Shown here: piece by piece, positions 35,110 through 43,896 of the stretch | How the letters are laid out: each line of letters begins with the position of its first letter | Position numbering within the stretch: the stretch's first letter is position 1 | Source: Methylobacterium brachiatum | GTDB lineage: Bacteria > Pseudomonadota > Alphaproteobacteria > Rhizobiales > Beijerinckiaceae | Assembly (NCBI RefSeq): GCF_020523825.1 | Contig: NZ_JAJALK010000002.1 | Span: forward strand, 434,001-498,000 | Direction: 5' to 3' | DNA length: 64,000 nucleotides | The notes under the pieces: model-generated | The model's database searches: none | What the model was told of the DNA's origin: nothing | Seen by the model: only the letters and a program-made list of their open reading frames with translations | Program-made: the position numbers and the translations under genes

Positions 35110-36378
35110 TCAATCGTCGTGGCCGGCTTCGGCCTTGCCGAGCTCGGCCTTCAGCAGGAAGGTATTGCCGACCGCGATCGCCTCGCCGGGGGCGAGCCCG
35201 GCTTTGACCGCGTAGGCTTCATCGTCGGAGCGCCCCAGCTCGACCGGGCGCATCGCGAAGCCTTCCGGGGTCCGGACGAACACAACCCGCGCGCCCGCGA
35301 CGGTCTGGAGCGCGGCCTTGGGCACCCGGACCGGCACGTCGTCCCGGGCGATCTCCAGCTCGGCGGTGACGAAGGTGCCGGGCCGCCAGGCGAGGTCGGC
35401 ATTGGGCAGGGCGACCACGACCCGGGCCGAGCGGGTCTCCGGGTTGAGGAACGGGCTCACGAAGATCACCCGCCCCTCCGCGCGGCGGTTGTCGCCCTCC
35501 CGGCTCGGGGTGACGGTGACCCGCGCGCCCTCCTGGACCTGGGCGAGGTCGAGGGTCGGCACCGACAGCTCGATCCAGACCGTGGTGAGGTCGGCCAGCA
35601 GGTAGAGGTCGGCCGGGTCGCCCTCCTTGCCCACCGCCGAGCCGACATCGACCCGGCGCTCGACCACGCGGCCGGCGAGCGGCGCGCGCAGCTCGTAGCG
35701 GCGCAGGGTCGAGAGGGTCGGGGTCGCCTCGTCGCGCCTCTGCGCGGCCGCGACCTCGGCGGCGTCGAGCCCGAGCGCCGACAGCTTCTGGCGGGCGAGG
35801 TCGGCCCGCAGCCGGGTCTCGAGATACGCCGCGCGGGCGCTCTGGAAGGCGGATTCCGAGGCCGAGCGCGAGGCCAGCAGCTTCTGCTGGCGCTCGAAGT
35901 TGATGGTCTGGAGTTCGACCTGGACCAGGGCGGTCAGGTACTCGCTCTTGGCGTCGGCGACCTCCCGGCTGTCGAGCACGGCGACGACCTCGTCCTTCCG
36001 GACGGAATCGCCCAGGCGCTTGCGCATCTCCACCACGGTCCCGACCACCCGGGCGGGGACGCGGGCGATCCGGTCGGTGTCGGGGGTGATGGTGCCGGGG
36101 ACGAGGAGGTGGCGCGCCAGGATCCCGCCGGTGACGGGCGCCACCGCGATGTCCTGCGCCGCGACCTGCTCGGGGCTCATCCGGATCACCCCCGCTTCGG
36201 CCTGCTCCGCGTGATCGTGGTCATGGTCGTGCCCGGCCTTCTCGGGCGCGGGGCCGGCGGCGGGCCCGGCCAGGCCGAGCGCCGCGAGGCCGTCCCGGAC
36301 GAGCCCGGACGCGGCGGGAACGGCAGCGCCGATGACGATGCCGACGGCCAGGACGGCCGCGGAGACGAGGATGCGCAT
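35110..36378 (-). CDS. czcB: RND efflux periplasmic adaptor, CzcB/CnrB type
   Basis: The 422-residue protein has an N-terminal membrane anchor and a histidine-rich metal-binding stretch (HDHDHDHAEQ at about 50-59). The lipoyl/hairpin/barrel core typical of the HlyD family follows (VVEMRKRLGDSVRKDEVVAV; LRRYELRAPLAGRVVERRVD). The His stretch fits divalent-cation binding. First of a two-gene pump operon; as with the CusBA operon, no outer-membrane factor gene is present. Confidence 0.9.
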   Translation of the reverse strand: MRILVSAAVLAVGIVIGAAVPAASGLVRDGLAALGLAGPAAGPAPEKAGHDHDHDHAEQAEAGVIRMSPEQVAAQDIAVAPVTGGILARHLLVPGTITPDTDRIARVPARVVGTVVEMRKRLGDSVRKDEVVAVLDSREVADAKSEYLTALVQVELQTINFERQQKLLASRSASESAFQSARAAYLETRLRADLARQKLSALGLDAAEVAAAQRRDEATPTLSTLRRYELRAPLAGRVVERRVDVGSAVGKEGDPADLYLLADLTTVWIELSVPTLDLAQVQEGARVTVTPSREGDNRRAEGRVIFVSPFLNPETRSARVVVALPNADLAWRPGTFVTAELEIARDDVPVRVPKAALQTVAGARVVFVRTPEGFAMRPVELGRSDDEAYAVKAGLAPGEAIAVGNTFLLKAELGKAEAGHDD

Positions 36379-36516
36379 GGTGAGCCTGCTCGGCCGGGAC
36401 CGCGGAGCAGCCGTGCGGCAGCTCCGGGGATTCCCGTTCAGGGGACGCGTGAGGGCGAGCCGGGCGCCGCATGGGCGGCCCGGCGAGGACGCGGGCCGAC
36501 GCGCGGCCGCGTCGGC

Positions 36517-36876
36517 TCAGGCGCGGGGAGGCCGGGGCAGGCGGTCGGGGGCGATGGAGGGGAGGGGGCGGGCGACCCGGATCGCGACCGGCCGGCCGGG
36601 GATCGCCGCCGGGCCCGAGAACCCGGTCTCCAGGGGCGCGGCCTGGTGGCAGCCGCAATGGAGATGCGCGCCCATGCCGGGATCGACGGCGCCACCGGCC
36701 TCCGCGACGGACGGCCCGACGCTCCGCTCATGATGGCCGCCGGCATGGAACGCCAGATCCGCCGCCAGGCCGACGCCCGGCCCGGCCAGGCACAGGGCCA
36801 GGACGAGCGCGAGCCTGCGGGCGGCGATCGCCCACCAGCCGCGCGTCGAGCGCCCCTGCCGAACCCGAGATTCCAT
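36517..36876 (-). CDS. Small secreted His/Cys-containing protein before Czc-like operon
   Basis: The protein has 119 residues from ATG 36876 and no strong ribosome site. It has an N-terminal hydrophobic segment (LALVLALCLAGPGVGLA), then HAGGHHERS and HLHCGCHQAA. The organisation resembles the protein at 23808, which also sits upstream of a metal pump. It may bind or sense metal in the periplasm. Family not recognised. Confidence 0.5.
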   Translation of the reverse strand: MESRVRQGRSTRGWWAIAARRLALVLALCLAGPGVGLAADLAFHAGGHHERSVGPSVAEAGGAVDPGMGAHLHCGCHQAAPLETGFSGPAAIPGRPVAIRVARPLPSIAPDRLPRPPRA

Positions 36877-37070
36877 GGCGGCCGTTATGGGCGATCCGGC
36901 CTCGGACGCACAAGACCCGTCGCGAGCGGGCAGGGGGCCGACGGCCCGCGCGGGATCGTCCGCGGCGCGCGGTGACGGAGCCGGACGGGCCCCCGGGGAG
37001 GGCGGATGCCTGCCGTCGGCGCAGCCGGGCCCCCCACCCTTGAACCCGCCATTTCGACCGGGCACGGCAC

Positions 37071-37103
37071 AAAAAAACCCCGCGTCCTAGGTGGGACGCG
37101 GGG
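37071..37103 (-). terminator. Rho-independent terminator
   Basis: On the minus strand a 10-bp GC stem (CCCCGCGTCC / GGACGCGGGG) with a 6-nt loop is followed by seven T. It ends the transcript of the small gene at 37191-37370. Confidence 0.85.
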
Positions 37104-37190
37104 CTGAAAGGCTGCACGGTCGTCGGAGCGCGGGGCTCCTGGATCGACCGGTCTCTCGGCCGTTATGGTTAAGGCCGGGTTACCGAGGGC

Positions 37191-37370
37191 TTACTTGCCG
37201 CTGGGGGCCGCGCCGCTGCCGGTGGCGCCGTTGCCGGTGCTGTTGCTGCCGGCGGGCGAACCGGAGGTCGAGGTGTTGCCGTTCGGCGTGCTCTGGGCGG
37301 CCGCCATCCCGGCGCTGCCGGCGACGAGGGCGAGGGCGAGAAGCGTGGTCTGAAGGGTACGGTTGGTCAT
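37191..37370 (-). CDS. Small secreted Ser/Thr/Gly/Asn-rich protein
   Basis: The protein has 59 residues: a clear signal peptide (LALALVAGSAGMAAAQ) and a low-complexity mature tail of Ser, Thr, Gly and Asn. It is followed by a strong terminator. No family or function recognised; similar low-complexity secreted proteins occur at 49417 and 49913. Confidence 0.6.
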   Translation of the reverse strand: MTNRTLQTTLLALALVAGSAGMAAAQSTPNGNTSTSGSPAGSNSTGNGATGSGAAPSGK

Positions 37371-37454
37371 GATACGCTCGACTTCCCAAGGGCCGGCCCC
37401 AGCCGGCATGCCCCCGATAACAGCCCTGGCACCGTGGCTGTTCCCGGCCGCGGG

Positions 37455-38543
37455 TTACACCGACAGGGCGGCGGCGCTGGCGGGCTCGTGCAGCGGGCAG
37501 CCGTTGTGCTCGGCCCGGAACCCTGCCGATTTCGGGTAGACCGCCCGGCGCGCCCGCATGATCGAGCCGAGCGGCCGGTGCGCCGCCAGGCCGTGCCACG
37601 GGCTGAAGGCGAGGCCGTCGTCCAGCGCCGCGGCCTTGGCCTCGCTCCAGGCCGCCTGGCGCGGCACGGTGATCCGCGCCACGACCCGGTAGGGGCTCTC
37701 GGTCTCGGGCCACGGCACCGAGGCATCCTCCACCGGCATCGTCGCCGGATCGGTCATGAGCTGCGCCCGCAGCTCCCAGACCCCGTCATGGGCGGCGAAA
37801 TAGGCCGCCACCGCCTCGCGCAGGCCGTTCGGCTTGCCGTTGACGTTGAGCGGCGCGTGGGTGAGCGCGGTCAGCTCCGGGGAGACCGGCGCCACCGAGA
37901 CCTTGGCGACGTAATCGCCCCAGCGCACGGGCACCTGGCTGTAGAAGGTCTCGCCGAGGATATGGGTCTCCGGATGGCCGCCCAGGGCGATCACCGCCGG
38001 GCTCTGGGTGCCCAGCCCCTCCAGCACCGTCTCGACGCCGCGCAGCAGGGCCGAGAGCCCCTTCTTGAACACCTGCGGGGTGTCGGTGGTGGCGGCCAGG
38101 AGCTTGAGGGTCTTCAGGAAGGCGGCGCCGTCCTTGGCCGTGAAGGCCGGGGCGTTGGCCATCACGAAATCCTGCGTCGCGCCCTCCGACCCGGGCAGGC
38201 GCTCGCCGGCCACGCCCAGGATCTTGAGGGCGAGGCCCCGGGGGGTCGAGACGCTGTCGTCGAGGATGTCGCCGGGATTGGTCGAGAGCCGCAGCACCAC
38301 GTCGTGCGTCCCCGGCGTCGCGAAAGCGCCCTGGGCGAGCTCGGGCGGCAGGTCCGGCAGCACTTCGAGCCGGCCCAGGAGCAGGCCATGGGCCTTGGCG
38401 TGCACGCCGCGCACCGCGTGGCCGTAATCCTTCAGCGTCGTCGTCTGGATCTTGGCGAATTGCGCGATCATGCCGGCGTGGATCGCGTCCTCGTCGGGCT
38501 GCGGCGTCTCCAGGTCGGGGGTGTAGCGGGTGAACGGGGCCAT
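37455..38543 (-). CDS. Catalase-like heme protein (minimal catalase family)
   Basis: At 362 residues it is shorter than classical catalases. It carries the distal region HAVRGVHAKAHGLLLGRLEV, the VLRLSTNPGD segment and the ESPYRVVARITVPRQ stretch seen in minimal catalase/allene-oxide-synthase-like proteins. A classical R-x-x-x-Y proximal motif is not obvious. No signal peptide, so probably cytosolic. It may detoxify peroxides or organic hydroperoxides; activity is not certain from sequence. Confidence 0.8.
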   Translation of the reverse strand: MAPFTRYTPDLETPQPDEDAIHAGMIAQFAKIQTTTLKDYGHAVRGVHAKAHGLLLGRLEVLPDLPPELAQGAFATPGTHDVVLRLSTNPGDILDDSVSTPRGLALKILGVAGERLPGSEGATQDFVMANAPAFTAKDGAAFLKTLKLLAATTDTPQVFKKGLSALLRGVETVLEGLGTQSPAVIALGGHPETHILGETFYSQVPVRWGDYVAKVSVAPVSPELTALTHAPLNVNGKPNGLREAVAAYFAAHDGVWELRAQLMTDPATMPVEDASVPWPETESPYRVVARITVPRQAAWSEAKAAALDDGLAFSPWHGLAAHRPLGSIMRARRAVYPKSAGFRAEHNGCPLHEPASAAALSV

Positions 38544-38625
38544 GGGTCGGGTCGCTCCGGGCGGCGATTGCGCGTTGGAGCCTCAACCGATGTGTTTCCG
38601 TGCCGTTCCGACCCATTCCAATGAC

Positions 38626-38659
38626 AAACGCCCCGGGCGCGGGGGCACCCGAGGCGTTT
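38626..38659 (-). terminator. Terminator-like hairpin
   Basis: AAACGCC-t-CGGG pairs with CCCG-g-GGCGTTT (minus-strand reading), about 45 nt beyond the stop of the barrel gene at 38706. The hairpin is nearly symmetrical and could work in both directions. Confidence 0.6.
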
Positions 38660-38705
38660 ACCTACGTCAGCAAGGCCCGGCCAATCCGGCCGGGCGGTGC
38701 TGGTC

Positions 38706-39533
38706 TTAGTACGAGCCGAACTTGTAGTTCAGGCCGGCGCGGACCACGGCGAACTCGTCGTCGCGGCGACCGATGTTGTTGTAGACCACCGGGAAGTTGT
38801 TGGCGGCGTTGATCACAAACGCACCCTGGTTGCGGGTGTTGCGGTCGAGGTTGACGTACAGGCCTTCGACCTTGAGCGTCACGGCCGAGGACCGGAAGAA
38901 GTTCAGGAACGAGTCGACCGGGAGGGCGTATTCCATGCCGCCGCCGACGGTCCAGCCGGTGCGGAAGCTGTCGTTGCCGGCGAAGCCGCCGAACGAGCGG
39001 TCAGCGCTGCCCGAGCCGTAGGCGAAACCGCCGGTGCCGTACACCAGGACGCGGTCGAAGGCGTAGCCGAGACGGCCGCGCACGGTGCCGAAGAAGTCGA
39101 GGCTCGACAGGCCGCGCGGATCGGTCAGGTAGACGCCGGGGGCCAGCGGGCCGACCACGAAGGCGTTGTTCCGGCTGCGGCCGAAATCGAGGTACTGGGC
39201 GTCGGCCTCGACGCCGACCACCACGCCCGAACCCGGGGTGAACTGGAAGTTGTAGCCGACCTGGCCACCGCCGGAGAAACCTTCCTGGTTCCGCTGGCTG
39301 AAATAGGCCGTGGTGCCGGCGCCGTACGGGGCCGGGACGGCGAAGCTGGAGGTGTTGTTGCTGCTGGCGTCGAACGCGTAGCCGGCGTTGATACCGAAAT
39401 AGGCGCCGGTCCAGGTGAACACGGGCACCGGGGTGAAGACGGGCGGCGGGGCGGCGCGACGCGGCAGGTCGGCGGCCGAAGCGGCGGCGGTCAGGGCGGT
39501 AAAGGCGGCCAACGAGGCCAGAAGCGTCTTCAT
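38706..39533 (-). CDS. Outer-membrane beta-barrel protein (Omp25/RopB-like), copy 1
   Basis: The protein has 275 residues. A signal peptide (to ASA, residue 20) precedes the lineage-typical DLPRRAAPPPVFTPVPVFTW, then an eight-strand barrel with GAYFGINAGYAFDAS, VVVGVEADAQYLDFGR, GTVRGRLGYAFDRVLVYGTG and a C-terminal LNYKFGSY ending in an aromatic. ATG 39533 is the start that gives the signal peptide. It is clearly paralogous to the barrels at 42114 and 48108. Nucleotides encoding the first ~35 mature residues are practically identical among the three. Confidence 0.9.
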   Translation of the reverse strand: MKTLLASLAAFTALTAAASAADLPRRAAPPPVFTPVPVFTWTGAYFGINAGYAFDASSNNTSSFAVPAPYGAGTTAYFSQRNQEGFSGGGQVGYNFQFTPGSGVVVGVEADAQYLDFGRSRNNAFVVGPLAPGVYLTDPRGLSSLDFFGTVRGRLGYAFDRVLVYGTGGFAYGSGSADRSFGGFAGNDSFRTGWTVGGGMEYALPVDSFLNFFRSSAVTLKVEGLYVNLDRNTRNQGAFVINAANNFPVVYNNIGRRDDEFAVVRAGLNYKFGSY

Positions 39534-39712
39534 GACTGGTCTTTCCCCAGCGAATGTTCCTATCGAGCGTGAAATTACCCGGTTTTCCACACTCAAGCTG
39601 TATCGCCGCTGCCACAGGTGTGGCGGAAGCCAAAGATCGCCCGATCCGGGCTCCGGCCGCGAACCATCCCGCCGCCGGCCCGTTGGCGCTCCACGGTAGC
39701 GGAGGCCCCCCC

Positions 39713-39955
39713 ATGACCAAGCTGTTCATCGCCCAGATCCGCGACGCGGACGGAGACAAGCCGCTCGTGACGGTGCGGGCCGAGGCCGAGGGCGAGGCGC
39801 GCCTGTTCCTGGCCGCCGCCTACCCGGAGGCGGAGATCGCCAGCGTCACCGAGCCGAGCGACTGGACCAGCGACGCGGATACCGGCGCCCGGGCCGGCGA
39901 CATCCGCGAGCATCCCGGCACAACCTGGCAGACGCCCTCGAGCCTCGCGGATTGA
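39713..39955 (+). CDS. Small hypothetical protein
   Basis: The protein has 80 residues from ATG 39713, preceded by GGAGG. It is soluble and acidic, with the alternating pattern of a small alpha/beta protein (FIAQIRDADGDKPLVTVRAE, then EARLFLAAAYPEAEI). Family not recognised. Confidence 0.55.
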   Translation: MTKLFIAQIRDADGDKPLVTVRAEAEGEARLFLAAAYPEAEIASVTEPSDWTSDADTGARAGDIREHPGTTWQTPSSLAD

Positions 39956-40016
39956 CGCGCATTCGAGCGATGATCTTCACGGGCCGTCAGCCCGCATCGT
40001 CGAGGCTGGCGCGGTG

Positions 40017-40376
40017 ATGTCCGGCGATCCCACACCCCGGCTGCTCGCAGCCGCGGCCGCCCTAACCGGCGCCGCCTTCCTGATGCTCCGCTCGGAGCCG
40101 TCCTGGACGGGGGTTCTGGTCGGCCTGGCCTGCCTCGCCCTCTGGGCGCTGGGCACCCTGGCGGCCAAGCCCGGCCGGACGCTCGCCCTGACCAAGCCGC
40201 CGCGCCCGATGGTGCTGGAGGCGGTCGTCGTCGAGACGCCCCGGTCCAGGCCGGAACTGCTGCCGGCCCCACCGCGCCCGGACCGCCAGGCGATCGCGGT
40301 GCGCCCGACACAACTTCCGGAGGTTCCGAGCCGTCGCCTTCGGGTGACCGAGCGGCGCATGCGCGGCCGGCGGTAG
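40017..40376 (+). CDS. Hypothetical membrane protein
   Basis: The protein has 119 residues, with two hydrophobic helices near the N-terminus (LLAAAAALTGAAFLML; VLVGLACLALWALGTLA) and a basic Pro/Arg-rich tail. The start may be GTG 40014 or ATG 40017. No family recognised. Confidence 0.45.
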   Translation: MSGDPTPRLLAAAAALTGAAFLMLRSEPSWTGVLVGLACLALWALGTLAAKPGRTLALTKPPRPMVLEAVVVETPRSRPELLPAPPRPDRQAIAVRPTQLPEVPSRRLRVTERRMRGRR

Positions 40377-40548
40377 GGCCCTGTCGCACCCGTCGAAGAC
40401 TTGGCGCGCGGACAGGCCGATCCGTCGAGGAGACGCGCCGTGGCGGCCGTCCGCTCGCGCAGCCCGCGACGAGTCCGCGACGCGAGCTTCTGCCGCAGGG
40501 CCGATGCCGGACATGCCGCGTTGCCCGCAGCCACCCGAGGAGACAGGC

Positions 40549-40749
40549 ATGGCCGACAAGGCTGACGTGATCACCTACACCATCAAGCAGGCCCTGGCCG
40601 CCAAGGTCGACGACCATATCGAGATCGCCGTGGAGGCCGAGGACGGCACCACGCTGAAGCTCAAGGCCACCGCCGATCAGCTCGACGCCCTGGTCGGCGA
40701 CCTGGAGACCATCCTGGACGCGGACGATTCGGAAGAGGAAGCCGCCTGA
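40549..40749 (+). CDS. Small hypothetical protein
   Basis: The protein has 66 residues from ATG 40549, behind GAGGAG at good spacing. It is acidic, with a compact beta-rich core (VDDHIEIAVEAEDGTTLKLK, then ATADQLDALVGDLETIL). A frame start at 40504 exists but has no ribosome site. Family not recognised. Confidence 0.6.
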   Translation: MADKADVITYTIKQALAAKVDDHIEIAVEAEDGTTLKLKATADQLDALVGDLETILDADDSEEEAA

Positions 40750-40818
40750 GGCAGGCCTCCGGGGCCGCCGCCGGGATACGCCCGGGCCGGCGGCCCTCTC
40801 TTATAAGACGTGTCCCGC

Positions 40819-41025
40819 TTACCGCTTCGCCTCGAGCGCCTGCATATCGAGCAGCGGAATCAGCGGTTCCAGGTCGATGATCGGGCCATCGACATCGAAG
40901 AACTCGCCCTCGCCGGGCAGGGTCAGTTCCTCCTCCTCGTCCCGCCGGCCGAACGGCAGGAGAGAGGAGAGCATCCCGAGGCACAAGGCTCCCGCGATGA
41001 GGGCAACCAGAATCGCGACACTCAT
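40819..41025 (-). CDS. Small single-pass membrane protein
   Basis: The protein has 68 residues: one hydrophobic helix (VAILVALIAGALCLGMLSSL), then a short basic turn and a strongly acidic cytoplasmic tail (DEEEELTLPGEGEFFDVDG). Family not recognised. Confidence 0.5.
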   Translation of the reverse strand: MSVAILVALIAGALCLGMLSSLLPFGRRDEEEELTLPGEGEFFDVDGPIIDLEPLIPLLDMQALEAKR

Positions 41026-41118
41026 GGCGGAACACTCGGGCGCAGCAGGCGAGCGGAATCAAGCCGCATCAAGATTAAGACGAAGTTCCTTAGGCATGCA
41101 ACGCGAAACGTGACCGGG

Positions 41119-41601
41119 TCACGACCGCGCCGGGACCTTGTCCTGCTGGTGCTCGACCTCGTCGCGCACGCCGTGACCGGCCATCAGGATCTCGGTCATG
41201 AACGCCCCGATCGCCGCCACGGTGCAGATCAGGGCCGCGCCGAAGCAGGCGAACAGGATTGAGGCGGTCGCGGCATCGCGCATCGCCCCGACGAACAGGG
41301 TCAGCACCGCCAGCCCGATCAGGCAGCCGGCGAGCGAGGCGAGGACGACCGCCACATCGAGGACGAGGGAGCGCCGCCGCAGGAACGTCAGCCGGCGGGA
41401 CAGGCGCACGGCCTCCGCCTCCGTCGCCCGGGCGATCTCCCCCGAGAGGGTATCGACCTTGTCGGAGATCCGGCCGAGCCGGGTGGAGAACACGTTCAGC
41501 AGGGTCGCGAGCGCCGAGAGGAGGAAGGCCGGCGCGAGCGCCACCTGGATGATGTGCGCGATGCTGTCGGGCTCGGTGGAGCTCAGGGAGAAGCCGAACA
41601 T
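41119..41601 (-). CDS. DUF2721 membrane protein
   Basis: The protein has 160 residues from ATG 41601, starting near the membrane helix (IAHIIQVALAPAFLLSALATLL). A charged segment with RLGRISDKVDTLSGEIA is followed by two further helices. This is the DUF2721 pattern (AxAPxFLLSAxxxLLNVxxxRLxRIxDR). Function of the family is unknown. Confidence 0.8.
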   Translation of the reverse strand: MFGFSLSSTEPDSIAHIIQVALAPAFLLSALATLLNVFSTRLGRISDKVDTLSGEIARATEAEAVRLSRRLTFLRRRSLVLDVAVVLASLAGCLIGLAVLTLFVGAMRDAATASILFACFGAALICTVAAIGAFMTEILMAGHGVRDEVEHQQDKVPARS

Positions 41602-42113
41602 GGGCGCGCTAGGCTCGCGCGCCGGACGCGACCGCCCGGCCTTCGGCACCGTTCCCCGCGGCGGCGGATGATCTGGGATCCAGCATGCCGGGAGCGTCAC
41701 CACAGGATGCCGGCCGAGCGCAACCCGATGCCCGCACCGACGGCCGGTATGCAGGGGCCGGGAGCGTTAATTAATCTTAACTGCGATCAACAGTCCCGGA
41801 TGGGCTTGCGGGCCGCCGGCTACTCGGATCTAACAGAGGATGAAGCTTCCTGGTTGGTCCTGGGAATGTTCTCGAGCAAACTAAAGCCCCGTCAGCCCTG
41901 TGCGGCGGGGTTTTTTGCTGCCGGAAACGTCGAGATACAAATCTTCGGGCCGAAATCGGCCTTCTTGGGCGCGGGATGTGCTCAAGCGCACGCGCCCAAC
42001 CACCGGTCCGGGGCGCCCAGGAGCGCTGTTGCAGCGCTGCACTATCGCGTGTCCTCAACCTGCCGTCTCTGTTGCCGGGCACACATCCCGCCGAACGGGA
42101 GACAGAGGACCAG
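41602..42113. other. Intergenic region containing an orphan terminator
   Basis: No protein gene is supported in 512 bp. A plus-strand terminator at 41887-41916 has no recognised gene ahead of it, so a short non-coding RNA from about 41760 is possible. The region also carries the promoter of the barrel at 42114. Confidence 0.4.
41887..41916 (+). terminator. Orphan rho-independent terminator
   Basis: Seven-bp stem CCCCGTC / GGCGGGG (one G-T pair), loop of 10 nt, then six T. No plus-strand gene ends nearby. Confidence 0.7.
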
Positions 42114-42950
42114 ATGATCAAGAAGCTTCTTCTCGCGAGCGCCGCCACGGCCCTCCTGACCGGCGCCGCCTCGGCCGCCGACCTGCCGCGTCGCGCCGCC
42201 CCGCCGCCCGTCTTCACCCCGGTGCCCGTGTTCACCTGGACCGGCGCCTATTTCGGTATCAACGCCGGCTACGCGTTCGACGCCAGCAGCCGCTCGAACA
42301 ACTCCACCTTCGGCGTGCCCTTCCCCTACGCCGCCCCCGGCACCACCGCCACCTTCAGCAACCGCAGCCAGGACGGCTTCTCCGGCGGCGCCCAGGTCGG
42401 CTACAACGTCCAGTTCACCCCGGGCTCGGGCGTGGTGGTCGGCATCGAGGCCGACGCCCAGTACCTCGACTTCGGCCGCGGCCGGAACAACGCCTTCGTG
42501 AGCGGCGCCGTGGCCCCGGGCTACTACGTCACCGACCCGCGCGGCCTGTCGAGCCTCGACTACTTCGGCACCGTGCGCGGCCGTCTCGGCTACGCCTTCG
42601 ACCGCACCCTCGTGTACGGCACCGGCGGCTTCGCCTACGGCTCGGGCAGCGCTGACCGCTCGTTCGGCGGCTACGCCGGCAACGACAGCTTCCGCACCGG
42701 CTACGCCGTCGGCGGCGGCATCGAGTACGCGCTCCCCACCGACTCGTTCCTGAACTTCTTCCGCTCGTCGGCCGTGACGCTCAAGGTCGAAGGCCTGTAC
42801 GTCAACCTCGACCGCAACACCCGCAACCAGGGCGCGCTGGTGGTCAACGCCGCCAACAACTTCCCGGTCGCCTACAGCAATGTCGGCCGCCGCGACGACG
42901 AGTTCGCCGTGGTCCGCGCCGGCCTGAACTACAAGTTCGGCTCGTACTAA
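42114..42950 (+). CDS. Outer-membrane beta-barrel protein (Omp25/RopB-like), copy 2
   Basis: The protein has 278 residues from ATG 42114; the signal peptide (KKLLLASAATALLTGAASA) is cleaved before DLPRRAAPPP. The barrel has the same landmarks as copy 1 (GAYFGINAGYAFDASSRSNN, VEGLYVNLDRNTRN, LNYKFGSY). The mature protein is identical to that encoded at 48108-48941 on the opposite strand, and even the downstream hairpin is shared. Only the signal peptide and upstream region differ. Confidence 0.9.
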   Translation: MIKKLLLASAATALLTGAASAADLPRRAAPPPVFTPVPVFTWTGAYFGINAGYAFDASSRSNNSTFGVPFPYAAPGTTATFSNRSQDGFSGGAQVGYNVQFTPGSGVVVGIEADAQYLDFGRGRNNAFVSGAVAPGYYVTDPRGLSSLDYFGTVRGRLGYAFDRTLVYGTGGFAYGSGSADRSFGGYAGNDSFRTGYAVGGGIEYALPTDSFLNFFRSSAVTLKVEGLYVNLDRNTRNQGALVVNAANNFPVAYSNVGRRDDEFAVVRAGLNYKFGSY

Positions 42951-42985
42951 GACCCAGGACGCTCCCGGCCTCCGGGCCGGGAGCG
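42179..42985 (+). repeat. Inverted repeat arm 1 (barrel gene copy 2)
   Basis: From the codons for ADLPRR to the terminator hairpin after the stop, this stretch of about 800 bp is almost identical to the reverse complement of about 48075-48885. In the part I compared, only single silent changes were seen. Confidence 0.8.
42960..42985 (+). terminator. Terminator hairpin after barrel copy 2
   Basis: An 11-bp perfect stem CGCTCCCGGCC / GGCCGGGAGCG with tetraloop TCCG, then TTT, 9 nt after the stop codon. Confidence 0.75.
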
Positions 42986-43155
42986 TTTCGGATGGACGGG
43001 GGCCTCCCCAGGCCCCACGCCCGACCGGCCGCTTCGCCTCGGCACCCCGGCCCGATCGGTCGGGACGCCCAGGTCAGCACAAAGCCCCGGATGCCCATGG
43101 CGCCTGGGGCTTTGTGCTGTCTCAAGGAGAGGAGACCTGCGTTCCCCGTGCCGCC

Positions 43156-43797
43156 TCACCCGCGCCAGGGCGAATGGCGGATCACGCTGCAGAAGTTTCC
43201 GGCGTGGAAATGCGGCTCCTTGTCGGCGATCACATCGGCCTTGACATTGCCGAAGGTCGTGTCCGGCTTGTGCCGGATCCCTTCGTAGAAGGCCTGGATG
43301 ATATCCTCCTTGAAATGCGGGGGCCGGGGATGCGCCCGCACGACGGCCTCGCGCTCGGCGTCGCTGTACTGGGCGTAGGTCAGCCCAAGCACGTCCATCT
43401 CGACCCCGGCGGTGACCAGGGCGACCACGGGATGCATGTGCTGCGGGATGCCCGGCGTGGTGTGCAGCGCGATGGCGGCCCACACCGTGTCGATATCGGC
43501 CTGGGCGATGCCGTAGCCGCGCAGGAAGTCCCGGGCCGCGTTGGCGCCGTCGACCTCGAAGCGCTCGGTCGCGCTGCTGTGCTGCGGCGTCAGCCCCATG
43601 TCGTGGAACATCGCGCCGACATAGAGCAGCTCCGGATCGTAGGTCAGGCCGCGCTGCTTCCCGGCCAGGGCACCGAAATAATAGACCCGGCTGGAATGGT
43701 GGAAGAGCAGCGGCGATTCCGTATCCCGGACGAGCTCGGTCACCGCGCGGGCGAGCGTGCTGTCGGGAATGGCGACGCCGTCGATGGGATGAGCCAT
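43156..43797 (-). CDS. HD-domain phosphohydrolase (cyanamide hydratase-like family)
   Basis: The protein has 213 residues from ATG 43797, behind AAGGAG. It has the HD-domain metal motif series LFHHSSRVYYFG, the HD pair in AMFHDMGL, then IALHTTPGIPQHMHP. This spacing matches the HD family related to cyanamide hydratase. The substrate is unknown. Transcribed divergently from the GlxA-type regulator at 43897, which is a usual hint that the regulator controls it. Confidence 0.82.
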   Translation of the reverse strand: MAHPIDGVAIPDSTLARAVTELVRDTESPLLFHHSSRVYYFGALAGKQRGLTYDPELLYVGAMFHDMGLTPQHSSATERFEVDGANAARDFLRGYGIAQADIDTVWAAIALHTTPGIPQHMHPVVALVTAGVEMDVLGLTYAQYSDAEREAVVRAHPRPPHFKEDIIQAFYEGIRHKPDTTFGNVKADVIADKEPHFHAGNFCSVIRHSPWRG

Positions 43798-43896
43798 GGC
43801 TTTCACTCCTTGCTGCCCCCGGGAGGTTAGCGCCGCGCGTTACGTCCGGAGTTGACGGAACACGTCCCAGACGGCCAAATCGCGCGTCCGGCGGAC

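Noticed and set aside
31743..35207. Plus-strand open frame of 1154 codons opposite the CzcA-type pump
   Set aside because: Antisense shadow of the pump gene, with biased composition and no recognisable domain.
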